Positions 8,035-15,147 of a stretch of 28,950 nt of DNA are shown piece after piece. The stretch is from a virus: positions 1 through 28,950 of the IMG/VR virus record IMGVR_UViG_3300012351_000024; one strand, written 5' to 3'. Under the pieces are notes generated by a model. It ran no database searches. It was not told the origin of the DNA and saw nothing but the letters and a program-made list of their open reading frames with translations. The stretch's first letter is position 1. Every line of letters starts with the position of its first letter. The translations under genes were made by a program, and so were the position numbers.

Positions 8035-8506
8035 CCTCCATCTGAGTCAATGCGCCCGCGACCGCTACACGCGCATCAGGGAAGGGCACTAGCGCGGCAA
8101 TGATCGTTTGGCGGAGCGTGTGCCATTCCGGTGTGACATAGATATTGACCTGTGGTGTATCGATAGCGCCCAGGAGCTTGGCTTGCAGTTCCAACTGCTT
8201 GCACACGCGGTCAATGGCAAAGAGGGCCATGCCGTTCCTCTTCTCAGCCCGCGCCTCTTGCAAGATAGCCAGCGTCACCGCGTTGATGGTCTTTAGTTGC
8301 TTGACCACATCCAGGCCCTGCATCTCTTCCTTGGCTGCCTGCGACTGCTTGACCTCTTGCGCGATATGCTCAGCAGCATGACGAGTGATCGCTGGTGGGG
8401 ATGTACCGTATCGTTCCGCTATGTTCCGATACGAGGTACCCGCAACAATTGCAGCCTCGATCTCAGCGCGTTTCTCACTAGAGCATATGGTGCAAGTTCT
8501 AGGCAT
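8012..8506 (-). CDS. Terminase small subunit-like HTH protein
   Basis: The 164-residue product starts MPRTCTICSSEKRAEIEAAI; the ATG at 8506 was preferred to an upstream GTG because GAGGTG lies nine bases before it. Residues 26-45 form a helix-turn-helix (YRNIAERYGTSPPAITRHAA), followed by helical oligomerisation segments. Such small HTH proteins next to the large subunit recognise the packaging start site. Position and motif agree; the CTIC pair at the N-terminus may bind metal. It overlaps the methyltransferase stop. Confidence 0.74.
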   Translation of the reverse strand: MPRTCTICSSEKRAEIEAAIVAGTSYRNIAERYGTSPPAITRHAAEHIAQEVKQSQAAKEEMQGLDVVKQLKTINAVTLAILQEARAEKRNGMALFAIDRVCKQLELQAKLLGAIDTPQVNIYVTPEWHTLRQTIIAALVPFPDARVAVAGALTQMEVGRAGLN

Positions 8507-9800
8507 GGGCTGGCACCTCGACACGTTCTAGGAGTTGGGCAGTTTGCCCTGTTTCGGCTTCCCATCGCACTAAGCAAACGGTTGCATACTTTTCGTCTAA
8601 CTCCATCGCGTAACACCGGCGCCCTAAACGCTCTGCACTGATAATCTGGGTGCCAGAGCCTGCAAAGGGTTCATAGCAAATCTCACCCTCTTTGGCGTGG
8701 TTCAGAAGGGGAATATCGAATAATTTGAGCGGCTTTTGCGTTGGATGTATCTTATCGTTCTCACGGTCTACTTCCCATACGTCCGACTGGTTACGCTCAC
8801 CATAGAAGGGACATTTACCGTTACCTTGACGCCAGCCATGCAGTGCCCATTCACAACGAGGGTGATAGTGTAACCGACCAATCACAAAGCCAGGCTTTAT
8901 CCACACAACAGGCTGATGAACGAAGTAACCCGACTCGAGGAGGGATTGTTCAAACACAATACGTTTGGCACGGTGCCAAACGTAAAAGGGCATAGGTGGA
9001 TCGCCTGCAGCCTTTGCCGCTTCCAAGAAGGTGATGAGGAATGCCTTGAGGTCGGTTACGTTCAGATCATCGCTTTCAATGGAGCCGTGCAGTCCTGCAC
9101 GGCTATGGACATAGCCGTGCGCTTGCATATCTTTGGCTTTCTGTACCCAAGAGTCACCGTAAGGAGGGTCGGTAGCCATCAGCACGGCTTTCTCCCCTTG
9201 CATCAATCGCTTGACGTTCTCAGGCACCGTCGAGTCGTCTACCAATAACCTATGTTTTCCTAATGCCCATAGCTCGCCACGTTTGCAGCGTACTTCTACC
9301 TCATCGGGATTAACCTCGAACTCATCACCGCCAGCACCTGCACCAAAGCCAGCGCCACCGCCCGGGTAACCATCCCCCAAACTTTCCAGCATCTGACGCA
9401 ACGTCTCATCATCACCGCCCAGACTGGCCAGGTCATAGCCCGCGTCCTGCTGCTCTTGTAAGAGCATCACCAACAACTCTTCATTGTCCACTGCGCCAAG
9501 GGGCAAGTTATTGTCAGCTATAAGGATGCCCTCAATATCCTCCTCTGGCGTATCCTCTGGCAAAATGTCAGCACGCACATGGGTTACACCGCGCTCTTTC
9601 ATCGCCTCAAGGATGCCATGCCCCGCTACCTGGACATACGCATTATTGGGGCGTTGCCAGATCACGACAGAGCGATATTGAGAGAAGCGCTTATGTGACA
9701 CCTTTAAGCCAGCAATCTGGGTAGGAGGATGTATTTTATAGTTGCGCGGATGTGGCTGAATAGCTTCTATTGGCACAATGGCATTGATAATTTCGCTCAT
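8499..9800 (-). CDS. ParB-domain/DNA methyltransferase fusion
   Basis: The 433-residue protein has an N-terminal ParB-like domain (about residues 7-105: VPIEAIQPHPRNYKIHPPTQ, then VAGHGILEAMKERGV), a Gly-rich linker (146-158) and a C-terminal amino-methyltransferase. The latter has DPPY at 211-214 (catalytic), HPTQKP at 352-357 and the AdoMet-binding FAGSGT at 379-384; this order marks the beta class acting on N6-adenine or N4-cytosine. Fusions of this kind are common beside phage terminases and are thought to modify phage DNA against host restriction or to mark packaging. No cognate restriction enzyme is visible. The gene is coupled to its neighbours by ATGA-type overlaps. Confidence 0.9.
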   Translation of the reverse strand: MSEIINAIVPIEAIQPHPRNYKIHPPTQIAGLKVSHKRFSQYRSVVIWQRPNNAYVQVAGHGILEAMKERGVTHVRADILPEDTPEEDIEGILIADNNLPLGAVDNEELLVMLLQEQQDAGYDLASLGGDDETLRQMLESLGDGYPGGGAGFGAGAGGDEFEVNPDEVEVRCKRGELWALGKHRLLVDDSTVPENVKRLMQGEKAVLMATDPPYGDSWVQKAKDMQAHGYVHSRAGLHGSIESDDLNVTDLKAFLITFLEAAKAAGDPPMPFYVWHRAKRIVFEQSLLESGYFVHQPVVWIKPGFVIGRLHYHPRCEWALHGWRQGNGKCPFYGERNQSDVWEVDRENDKIHPTQKPLKLFDIPLLNHAKEGEICYEPFAGSGTQIISAERLGRRCYAMELDEKYATVCLVRWEAETGQTAQLLERVEVPAHA

Positions 9801-10183
9801 GATTCCACCACCACCTTTGCCAGCATGCGCTTGATGGACTGCATATCTTGTGTAAGCGCGTCCACTTTGGCCTCAGCCTGCCGGTTAATCGCCGCGTCAT
9901 GCTCATTCAGGCGGCGGTCATAGGCGGCTTGCCGGTTCTGACTGATGAGCACCAGGATGGAGAGGAAGATGGCTTCAAGGGAAACGGAGAGCGTGAGGAA
10001 GGCAAAAGGGAAGGGATCAAAGTGGAGCGTAGTGGGGAGAAGCGTGTTGGCAGCAATCCAGACGGCAAAGAGGGCGGCGTTGATGACAAAGAAGGTCATG
10101 GTACCACTGAACTGGGTGCTCACCTCAGCAATGCGCTCGCCCAGCGTCGGTTCTTGCTCTTCTTGTGTAACAAAGTCAGTCAT
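9797..10183 (-). CDS. DUF1003 membrane protein
   Basis: The 128-residue product starts MTDFVTQEEQEPTLGERIAE (ATG at 10183 after GAGGTAGCG). It has two membrane helices: about residues 28-47 (TMTFFVINAALFAVWIAANT) and 57-78 (FAFLTLSVSLEAIFLSILVL), then SQNRQAAYDRR and a coiled-coil tail. The GERIAE...SGTMTFF...FDPFPFAFLTL...SQNRQA pattern is that of the DUF1003 family of small inner-membrane proteins. Function is not established; in this phage setting, among two tiny membrane proteins, a role in lysis or membrane exclusion is conceivable. Confidence 0.82.
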   Translation of the reverse strand: MTDFVTQEEQEPTLGERIAEVSTQFSGTMTFFVINAALFAVWIAANTLLPTTLHFDPFPFAFLTLSVSLEAIFLSILVLISQNRQAAYDRRLNEHDAAINRQAEAKVDALTQDMQSIKRMLAKVVVES

Positions 10184-10185
10184 CG

Positions 10186-10362
10186 CTACCTCACCATTGC
10201 GTGCATGACCATCAGCGCCATGAGAACGTGCCATGCTTCATAGGCGAGCACCCAGGCGAGCAGGCTCACCAGGGCCACAACCCAGGCGAGCAGCATACGA
10301 CGGCGTATATCGCGTATCTGTTCCGCCTCCAGATAATCAGGAGGTCTCGCTGTTGTACTCAT
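10186..10362 (-). CDS. Small single-helix membrane protein
   Basis: The 58-residue frame begins MSTTARPPDYLEAEQIRDIR and has a hydrophobic helix at about residues 23-43 (MLLAWVVALVSLLAWVLAYE) plus a weaker hydrophobic end. Its start overlaps the preceding stop as ATGA and its TAG is two bases before the DUF1003 ATG, which strongly supports translation. With the 33-residue neighbour it may form a holin or spanin-like lysis group, though no endolysin is seen nearby. Confidence 0.68.
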   Translation of the reverse strand: MSTTARPPDYLEAEQIRDIRRRMLLAWVVALVSLLAWVLAYEAWHVLMALMVMHAMVR

Positions 10363-10571
10363 GCACTCATCACCGCCTTCTGTTCTTGACGGGGCTCACA
10401 ACTTTCATGCTCTTGGAGCCAATCATTGAGACCTTTCACGAGGCGCTTGATGCCCCAGGTGAAATCAAAAAAGTGACGCTTGCCACACCAGCACTCCACA
10501 TACGCGCCCTGCTTGTCAGTCACGGCCCGAAACTTGTGCAGCCCACTTTCTTGTGTAAATGAGAGTGCCAT
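10359..10571 (-). CDS. Small Cys/His protein, function unknown
   Basis: The product has 70 residues beginning MALSFTQESGLHKFRAVTDK. Residues 27-33 (ECWCGKRHFF) contain a CxC plus His and could bind zinc. The ATG at 10571 is preceded by GAGGTAGT, which overlaps the stop of the 33-residue gene, and its own stop overlaps the next start. It is therefore a well-embedded member of the late operon. No family is recognised. Confidence 0.62.
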   Translation of the reverse strand: MALSFTQESGLHKFRAVTDKQGAYVECWCGKRHFFDFTWGIKRLVKGLNDWLQEHESCEPRQEQKAVMSA

Positions 10572-10572
10572 A

Positions 10573-10674
10573 CTACCTCACAAAGACATACCAGGCAAAA
10601 GCGGCCCAACCTGCGCACCAGAGAAGCGTGCTTGACAGTACCAGGTAGAACAGGACGCGATATCGCAGGCTCAT
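10573..10674 (-). CDS. 33-residue membrane peptide, first late gene
   Basis: The frame MSLRYRVLFYLVLSSTLLWC followed by AGWAAFAWYVFVR is almost entirely one membrane helix with basic ends. The ribosome site TTTTGGAG lies eight to fifteen bases upstream, in the U-tract of the preceding terminator. The stop is one base before the next ATG. Its small size and its position as the first gene of the late operon suit a holin-like or regulatory membrane peptide, but this is inferred. Confidence 0.5.
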   Translation of the reverse strand: MSLRYRVLFYLVLSSTLLWCAGWAAFAWYVFVR

Positions 10675-10695
10675 GGCATGCTCCAAAACACAAAA

Positions 10696-10728
10696 AGTGC
10701 TGGATCCCCTTTGTAGGGATCCAGCACT
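10696..10728 (-). terminator. Strong terminator just upstream of late operon
   Basis: A perfect 13-bp stem (10696-10708 with 10716-10728) and a 7-base loop are followed on the minus strand by TTTTTGTGTTTT. It lies between the 70-residue gene at 10914-11126 and the first late gene, so it ends transcripts from the promoter at 11161-11189 unless they are made resistant. Too little space remains after it for a separate late promoter. Confidence 0.82.
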
Positions 10729-10913
10729 CGATACTGCTCGCAAGCCTCTTGTCAGTGCTTTCCTAACCTGAGAAGTTTACCAGGGTTGATCACCCTGTAT
10801 ACTAAGCGGCTGTACCGTACTTCCCAGGCGCTACGCTTTTACGGAAAGCATAGCCCAACCGACACATGTCAAGGTGATGTGCTGCACCTACGTCCCGATA
10901 TCAGAACGTCTGC
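10729..10913. other. Untranslated leader before late terminator
   Basis: This stretch has no convincing gene on either strand. On the minus strand it would be the 3' untranslated part of the 10914-11126 transcript, leading into the terminator. Confidence 0.4.
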
Positions 10914-11126
10914 TCAATGTATCGTCTTTTTGCTCTGCCTGCCGCGATGCGCGGTAATCGCGATGCGTATGCGATCAAACAGGCCATTCACCAGGGGAAT
11001 GCACACCTCGCCATTGCCCTGGCCATGCCCACGCACGGCAGAGAGAGCCTTGGCGATATCCTCAGCCTCGGCAACGCTCATAGGCACTCTGACGGCCTCC
11101 AGATTGCCGGTATCGGAACAGAGCAT
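10914..11126 (-). CDS. Small protein upstream of late terminator
   Basis: The 70-residue frame contains SVAEAEDIAKALSAVRGHGQ and ends with a basic tail (ITAHRGRQSKKTIH). A sigma-70-like promoter at 11161-11189 reads directly into it, and a terminator follows 186 bases after its stop. AAAGGCGG lies 10-17 bases before the ATG. No family is recognised. Its place, between a promoter and a terminator that guards the late operon, is where Q- or N-type antiterminators sit in other phages; that role is only a positional inference. Confidence 0.5.
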   Translation of the reverse strand: MLCSDTGNLEAVRVPMSVAEAEDIAKALSAVRGHGQGNGEVCIPLVNGLFDRIRIAITAHRGRQSKKTIH

Positions 11127-11160
11127 ACATACACACCGCCTTTGATCAATTCTTGCTTAA

Positions 11161-11189
11161 AGTATAGAGGAAACATCGGCAAATTGCAA
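11161..11189 (-). promoter_or_regulatory. Promoter for 10914-11126 and perhaps late genes
   Basis: The minus strand reads TTGCAA (11189-11184), 17 bases, TATACT (11166-11161). Spacing is ideal and the -10 box matches five of six consensus bases. It is the only good minus-strand promoter seen upstream of the late operon. Confidence 0.62.
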
Positions 11190-11213
11190 ACAATAGTCTC
11201 GTGCGCCATTCCA

Positions 11214-11222
11214 TGCTATACT
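11214..11222 (+). promoter_or_regulatory. Extended -10 promoter for secreted-protein gene
   Basis: TGC followed by TATACT (11217-11222) forms an extended -10 element; no clear -35 is seen. A transcript from here would carry a leader of about 115 bases containing a CGGGC/GCCCG hairpin and the terminator at 11288-11327. Confidence 0.5.
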
Positions 11223-11287
11223 AGAGCTAGATCATCGGGCTCTTTTGCCCGGGTCTGGCGTTGCACTAGAGGCCTGCGGGCAGTATC

Positions 11288-11327
11288 GGACGCTAGGGAG
11301 TGATTCCCTAGCGTCCTTTTGTTTTTT
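11288..11327 (+). terminator. Leader terminator abutting a ribosome site
   Basis: A perfect 12-bp stem (11288-11299 with 11305-11316), 5-base loop and TTTTGTTTTTT make a textbook intrinsic terminator. The ribosome site AAGGAG begins at 11330 and the ATG is at 11343, so no promoter fits between. The downstream gene must be transcribed through it, implying attenuation or antitermination. Confidence 0.82.
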
Positions 11328-11342
11328 GGAAGGAGTATTTCA

Positions 11343-12149
11343 ATGCGCAAGGTTGTTTTCAGTGTTTTCATGACCGTACTGTGCACTCTCACGTTACTAG
11401 GAAACCTGGGTGCACAGGAAGCCTTCGCTTCATCAGCGCGTCCGGCATCATTTAACTGTTCGACGCAGTGTTCCTCGTGGACGTACTGGAATGGAACCAC
11501 GTACGGGGGTGCCGTCACGATGACCGTCTCTGACCCCAGTTTCCATAGCTCGCCTGCGACGTGGGATCGGTTTCTCATGGTGGCATCACCTGCCAATCCA
11601 AAAATCCTGGCCGGTCTTTTTAAGTCGGTTGGTGGTGGATTTGGGAATTATTGTGCCGGTGCTGGAACGGGGCTTCATTACGGGGTGTATGGCTATGACG
11701 CATCTGGCTTCAATGACTTTAATCTCTGCCTTCCCGTACCCGCATCTGATGTGAATTATACGGCAACGTTTCTTATTTCCATTAATGAAGCGGTGTGCCA
11801 TGATAGCGACGGGCTACTCGATGAGTACCTTGTACAGTTCAGCTTCCACGATTTCTCTAACAGCGCCTGTGTTGATAACGAGGCCACATCTTACAGTAGG
11901 ATGCGTCTGAATGAAGATATTACCGATAGCGCGGTAACAGGCCATCAAGTTTGGGGAAGCCAGTGGACAGGTTCGAGCTATGCGACTCAAGCTGGCTCTT
12001 TTGTTGCCCAGTCTCGCGCAGTAGATTTCTTGACAGCGCGCAACCCCCCACAGATGTACTGGCACACCAATCCCGTGCCGGGCAATAACGGGGGCGACCT
12101 CTACTCCTGCGTCTACGATACCGGGACAACCTGTACACCAGGGAGTTGA
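11343..12149 (+). CDS. Secreted Cys-containing protein, unknown
   Basis: The 268-residue product starts MRKVVFSVFMTVLCTLTLLG (ATG at 11343 with AAGGAGT upstream), a clear Sec signal peptide with likely cleavage after AFA near residue 30. The mature part is rich in Ser, Thr, Tyr, Trp and Asn and has about ten cysteines, suggesting disulfides (FNCSTQCSSWTYWNGTTYGG; a final YSCVYDTGTTCTPGS). It looks like an extracellular beta-rich protein. No family is recognised. As an independently promoted gene on the opposite strand beside the late operon, it fits the pattern of a lysogenic-conversion (moron) gene. The following hairpin at 12178-12213 ends its transcript. Confidence 0.7.
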   Translation: MRKVVFSVFMTVLCTLTLLGNLGAQEAFASSARPASFNCSTQCSSWTYWNGTTYGGAVTMTVSDPSFHSSPATWDRFLMVASPANPKILAGLFKSVGGGFGNYCAGAGTGLHYGVYGYDASGFNDFNLCLPVPASDVNYTATFLISINEAVCHDSDGLLDEYLVQFSFHDFSNSACVDNEATSYSRMRLNEDITDSAVTGHQVWGSQWTGSSYATQAGSFVAQSRAVDFLTARNPPQMYWHTNPVPGNNGGDLYSCVYDTGTTCTPGS

Positions 12150-12177
12150 CCGGTCGTTTGCCAGTATGATGTATAGT

Positions 12178-12213
12178 AAAGGGAAGTGCATTCGTTTTGC
12201 ACTTCCCTTTTGT
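12178..12213 (+). terminator. Terminator between two plus-strand genes
   Basis: A 13-bp perfect stem (12178-12190 with 12198-12210) and 7-base loop are followed by TTTTGT. It closes the secreted-protein transcript. The next ribosome site (GAGGAGG, 12223-12229) follows within ten bases, so that gene too is preceded directly by a terminator. TATAGT at 12172-12177 could be a -10 box but lacks a well-spaced -35. Confidence 0.78.
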
Positions 12214-12232
12214 ATGTGAAGCGAGGAGGAAT

Positions 12233-12652
12233 ATGATGGCCTTCACGCCACTTGACGATGAGATTCGGTCTCTCTTAGAGCGACTCGCCGGCGGTTTTTT
12301 CCAAGATGACGTCTGTATGTGCTGTGAAGCACGGCGGATTACTATGAACCAGGAGGCGATAACCAACATCCATGTTGCCAACTGTCCCGTCCTGCGGGCC
12401 CGCAGGACATTGGCGGCACAGGGAACGCCGGTGAAACTGTTCCATATCACCTATACAGTGCGCAGCCAGGCTTTGAAAGAGGTCATGATGGGCCAGCATG
12501 TAATCCGAGGCCTTCTTTCCGAGGATGAGGCGCTAGACCTCGCACTCCTTCACCTGGCACGAGACCCGCGAAAATGGCACCTTGAACCCGCGAGTGTGGC
12601 CATACAGGAGATCTCAGTTGTTCCATGCGAGGAGATTATCTTCCGTCGCTGA
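12233..12652 (+). CDS. Small protein with Cys motif, unknown
   Basis: The product has 139 residues starting MMAFTPLDDEIRSLLERLAG, chosen for the strong GAGGAGG four bases upstream. CMCC near residue 29 with a later Cys (VANCPVLRARR) could form a zinc site. A central segment (LFHITYTVRSQALKEVMMGQ) and the acidic SEDEALDLALLHLARDPRKW follow. No family is recognised. It converges on the minus-strand operon that ends at 12679. With the secreted protein it forms a plus-strand island between minus-strand operons. Confidence 0.62.
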   Translation: MMAFTPLDDEIRSLLERLAGGFFQDDVCMCCEARRITMNQEAITNIHVANCPVLRARRTLAAQGTPVKLFHITYTVRSQALKEVMMGQHVIRGLLSEDEALDLALLHLARDPRKWHLEPASVAIQEISVVPCEEIIFRR

Positions 12653-12678
12653 TCGAATTTACCCATCGCTCACTCCTG

Positions 12679-13164
12679 CTAAAAAATATTCCGTTCAACT
12701 TCTGCCACGCGATACGAGTCAATATGTCTCAATCGCTGCCAGAACTCAGCAGGGGTCATGCTACGTAGTTGCTTCACCGACACAATACGCCGCTCTCTCT
12801 TCCATATATCAGCCACAAGATAGGCGATGCCATGTGAGTTGCCGATATATGGCTTCCAGCGCATACGACGGACAATGGCACTCACTTCTTTCCAGGCGAT
12901 GAAGCGGGAGGTCTCATCGCGCAAAGAGAGCAGGCGTTGCTGCTCTCGTCCTGCTCCCAACTTCTCTAATTCCTTGTGGCGTTCCCAGTAGTCGTATATC
13001 TCCTCGTCATCGAGAACTTTACCACTGGCCGTCCTTATAGACTCAGGAGAGGCAAGGCCATATCCTACGTCGTTATCAGCGCGCTCAAGCGCATCGACCA
13101 AATTCTTCTCTTCTTCTGAGTACTTACTGAAATGCCGCCAGTACGTATAGGTGACCTTTGCCAT
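12679..13164 (-). CDS. Helical phage protein, unknown
   Basis: The 161-residue product begins MAKVTYTYWRHFSKYSEEEK with GAAGGG 9-14 bases before the ATG. It is charged and helical throughout (VDALERADNDVGYGLASPES, then DYWERHKELEKLGAGREQQR) and ends with a basic-aromatic part. No family is recognised. It is the last gene of the accessory operon before the strand switch at 12653-12678. Confidence 0.6.
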   Translation of the reverse strand: MAKVTYTYWRHFSKYSEEEKNLVDALERADNDVGYGLASPESIRTASGKVLDDEEIYDYWERHKELEKLGAGREQQRLLSLRDETSRFIAWKEVSAIVRRMRWKPYIGNSHGIAYLVADIWKRERRIVSVKQLRSMTPAEFWQRLRHIDSYRVAEVERNIF

Positions 13165-13250
13165 ATTTTCTACCCTTCATGTGAAACACGCTGAAAAACC
13201 ATGACATCCTATGCATCTATTGCATGTTTTTCAACCACACCTATGATGTA

Positions 13251-13472
13251 TTACTTCACGTCGGTTCTACAGGCCATTCCGTTAAGCTTTAGATCATAGA
13301 GGCGCTTTCTCTTGATAGCCGTCATTGCTTCCAGCCTGCTAGCATTGCCCAACAGAACTTCTTTGTTGATATCAGGATGCTCTTTCAACTGATCTAATGG
13401 TACAGCATAATAGTTTCCACCAAACCGATAACGAGCAGCATAGCCGTATGGCTGTAATTCATCGTTTAGCAT
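13251..13472 (-). CDS. Small phage protein, unknown
   Basis: The 73-residue product is MLNDELQPYGYAARYRFGGN and onward, with a Tyr/Gly-rich first half and a basic second half (AIKRKRLYDLKLNGMACR). Its ATG overlaps the end of the upstream gene by seven bases. Its 3' end overlaps one copy of a dispersed repeat (13266-13284) that is read in a different frame in the gene at 17314-17622, so the last dozen residues may be of recombinant origin. Confidence 0.55.
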   Translation of the reverse strand: MLNDELQPYGYAARYRFGGNYYAVPLDQLKEHPDINKEVLLGNASRLEAMTAIKRKRLYDLKLNGMACRTDVK

Positions 13473-13927
13473 AGTTGTTTCACCTTTCCCAATAAATCTT
13501 GAATAATCCGTTTATCACGAGCGTCTTTTTGTCGCTTGACATCCTTTGCCAGCAGATCAGCCATGTAGGAAAGTTCAGAGCGGGTAAGTTCATCAGGAAC
13601 TTGACGAAACTTGATACTACGATCTGTATACTCTTTCTCCAAGATGGCTATTTGCTTGTAGCGTTCCTCATCTAATTCAAAACAGGTTGGATAGCGTGAA
13701 GGTCTATTCTCCCGTTTAGCGGCAAGGCGTTCTTTTTGCGCTAGCGTGCCTGCATCACTCTCTGCCATAAACTCATCAACTTCTAGCAGTGCCTCTTCTA
13801 CCATGTCCCATTGACCATCTTCACAACTTGACGATAACTCATCCATGACCGATGTGTACTCAGGCGCATCCGTCAGATAGTAAGCAACTGCTTTGCGTAG
13901 TAGTTTGTGAAACTCGACTGTGTTCAT
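13466..13927 (-). CDS. Acidic helical phage protein, unknown
   Basis: The 153-residue product begins MNTVEFHKLLRKAVAYYLTD, with AGGATGAAATC before the ATG. The N-terminal half is acidic and helical (SSCEDGQWDMVEEALLEVDE), the second half charged with LTRSELSYMADLLAKDVKRQ. No family is recognised. It heads a three-gene set that follows the terminator at 14002-14038; no good promoter was found in the 70 bases between. Confidence 0.6.
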   Translation of the reverse strand: MNTVEFHKLLRKAVAYYLTDAPEYTSVMDELSSSCEDGQWDMVEEALLEVDEFMAESDAGTLAQKERLAAKRENRPSRYPTCFELDEERYKQIAILEKEYTDRSIKFRQVPDELTRSELSYMADLLAKDVKRQKDARDKRIIQDLLGKVKQLC

Positions 13928-14001
13928 GATTTCATCCTTTTCCTGTGTAAACCCAGGCTACAAGCCGACGTAAGCTATTGGGCAGTTGGTTTCCCTAAAA
14001 C

Positions 14002-14038
14002 TTTAGCCCTCCCTAGCACATCGTCGGGGAGGGCTAAA
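14002..14038 (-). terminator. Intrinsic terminator, minus strand
   Basis: A perfect 12-bp stem (14002-14013 with 14027-14038) and a 13-base loop are followed on the minus strand by GTTTTAG. It lies just beyond the amber-split gene at 14042-14302. Confidence 0.65.
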
Positions 14039-14041
14039 AGA

Positions 14042-14302
14042 CTATACTCGACTGCCCGTATCGCGCTCACGCAAGTCACGCAAACGCAACGTCTCCTGAG
14101 TGAGCTGCGCAAGTTCAACCTGCTCACCGGAGTCCAGAGAGCCAAGGACATCATCCATCGCAAAGAGTTCGTCCTTGCGAGCTTCCAATTTCGTAAGGTG
14201 CTCTTCATCGAGAGAAGACTACCGTGGTCTTTCCTGTCCACAATCCCAACAACTCCCATCGGGACTGTAGAGACCCCCGCATTCGGGGCAATACTCATCC
14301 AT
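14042..14302 (-). pseudogene. Zinc-ribbon/coiled-coil gene split by amber codon
   Basis: From the ATG at 14302 (GAAAGGAAAGATC upstream) the frame encodes MDEYCPECGGLYSPDGSCWD plus CGQERPR, a 27-residue zinc ribbon with paired CPEC and CWDC. A TAG at 14221-14219 follows, and the same frame then runs on for 58 codons (LDEEHLTKLEARKDELFAMD and so on) as a plausible coiled coil to a TAG at 14042. No good internal start precedes the second part. The coding quality on both sides of the amber suggests one 86-residue protein interrupted by nonsense mutation or served by readthrough. TAG ends other genes in the window, so general reassignment is unlikely. Confidence 0.55.
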
Positions 14303-14354
14303 GATCTTTCCTTTCGTGTGCCTCCCCATTGCCAGGGAGGCGTGATGCGAGAGG

Positions 14355-14717
14355 TTACTTTACCCTTTTCCATGAAGAGCCCCTCAGCTCAAACACTGCA
14401 ATGCAATTCCCCTCCGATGAGAGAAAATGCGTGAATATCCCAACGAGGGAGCCGTATTTCTCCCCTAGATCCACATTAAAAGCCGCTTCATTCGGTGCGA
14501 CACCATCAATCCATCCCCGCAAGACGGATGTCTGATGCCAATTTTCCTCATTGATATCAGATGCCGTTTTGATGGATAAATGAGGGACAGCCTTTCTGGC
14601 TGTTTCCGGTAAAGCGAGGGCGCATTTGATACGCCCATCTGACTGACTGCGAATGAGGAGGTGTACAGGTATTTCCTCCCCATTCGGGAGGAAAATCATA
14701 AATTCAGTGGCTGCCAT
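14355..14717 (-). CDS. Small phage protein, unknown
   Basis: The 120-residue product begins MAATEFMIFLPNGEEIPVHL; AAGGTGAAGAGACA precedes the ATG. It reads as a beta-rich domain (IKCALALPETARKAVPHLSI; a final FELRGSSWKRVK) with an acidic middle. No family is recognised. It follows the RHH regulator in the same operon. Confidence 0.62.
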   Translation of the reverse strand: MAATEFMIFLPNGEEIPVHLLIRSQSDGRIKCALALPETARKAVPHLSIKTASDINEENWHQTSVLRGWIDGVAPNEAAFNVDLGEKYGSLVGIFTHFLSSEGNCIAVFELRGSSWKRVK

Positions 14718-14775
14718 TGTCTCTTCACCTTTCTCGCCCTTGCGGGCCTGTCGCTCGGGCAGCGCTGTGCTTTAC

Positions 14776-15147
14776 TTATTCATCTTTCACGAATACATTG
14801 CGCTCACCAAACAAAGCTTGGAAAAGCTTGATTGCTTCCTCTTTGTCTCCTAGTTGGTTACGCTCTACCAAATCCCTAGCGTGCTCTAAAATGCGCCAAT
14901 CATTGTTAGAATCGTCAAAGCCTGTCGAGTGCTCACTAACAAAGCCGTCCATGTAGCGGATATCAGCATAGCGCTGATGGTCATCGCTATAGGCTTTGAT
15001 CGTGTAATACTCTTCTTCTGGCTTCTCAGTATACCGAGCCAGCACCTGAGAGATGAGCGTTTGACGGCTCATCCCCTGCTCTTCTGCCATCTGATCAAGC
15101 TTTTCTAAAAGCTGATCATCAAGGCGCGTGGTAAAACTTCCCACCAT
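14776..15147 (-). CDS. Ribbon-helix-helix regulator
   Basis: The 123-residue product opens GSFTTRLDDQLLEKLDQMAE then EQGMSRQTLISQVLARYTEK: a beta strand with TTRL, helix, turn and second helix over residues 3-45, the standard RHH/CopG fold that binds DNA as dimers in the major groove. The C-terminal part (FVSEHSTGFDDSNNDWRILE and further) is an effector or partner domain of unknown kind. It is coupled (TAATG) to the gene before it. The promoter of this operon carries four TGATACCA boxes in pairs 11 bp apart, the spacing expected for RHH tetramers, so autoregulation is likely. An antitoxin role was considered; the companion gene shows no known toxin motif. Confidence 0.8.
   Translation of the reverse strand: MVGSFTTRLDDQLLEKLDQMAEEQGMSRQTLISQVLARYTEKPEEEYYTIKAYSDDHQRYADIRYMDGFVSEHSTGFDDSNNDWRILEHARDLVERNQLGDKEEAIKLFQALFGERNVFVKDE

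Noticed and set aside
8741-9248. Plus frames opposite the ParB-methyltransferase
   Set aside because: Antisense shadows of a clear enzyme gene.
13975-14373. 132-residue minus frame across the terminator
   Set aside because: It runs through the terminator stem and is in a different register from the better zinc-ribbon/coiled-coil frame; composition is implausible.
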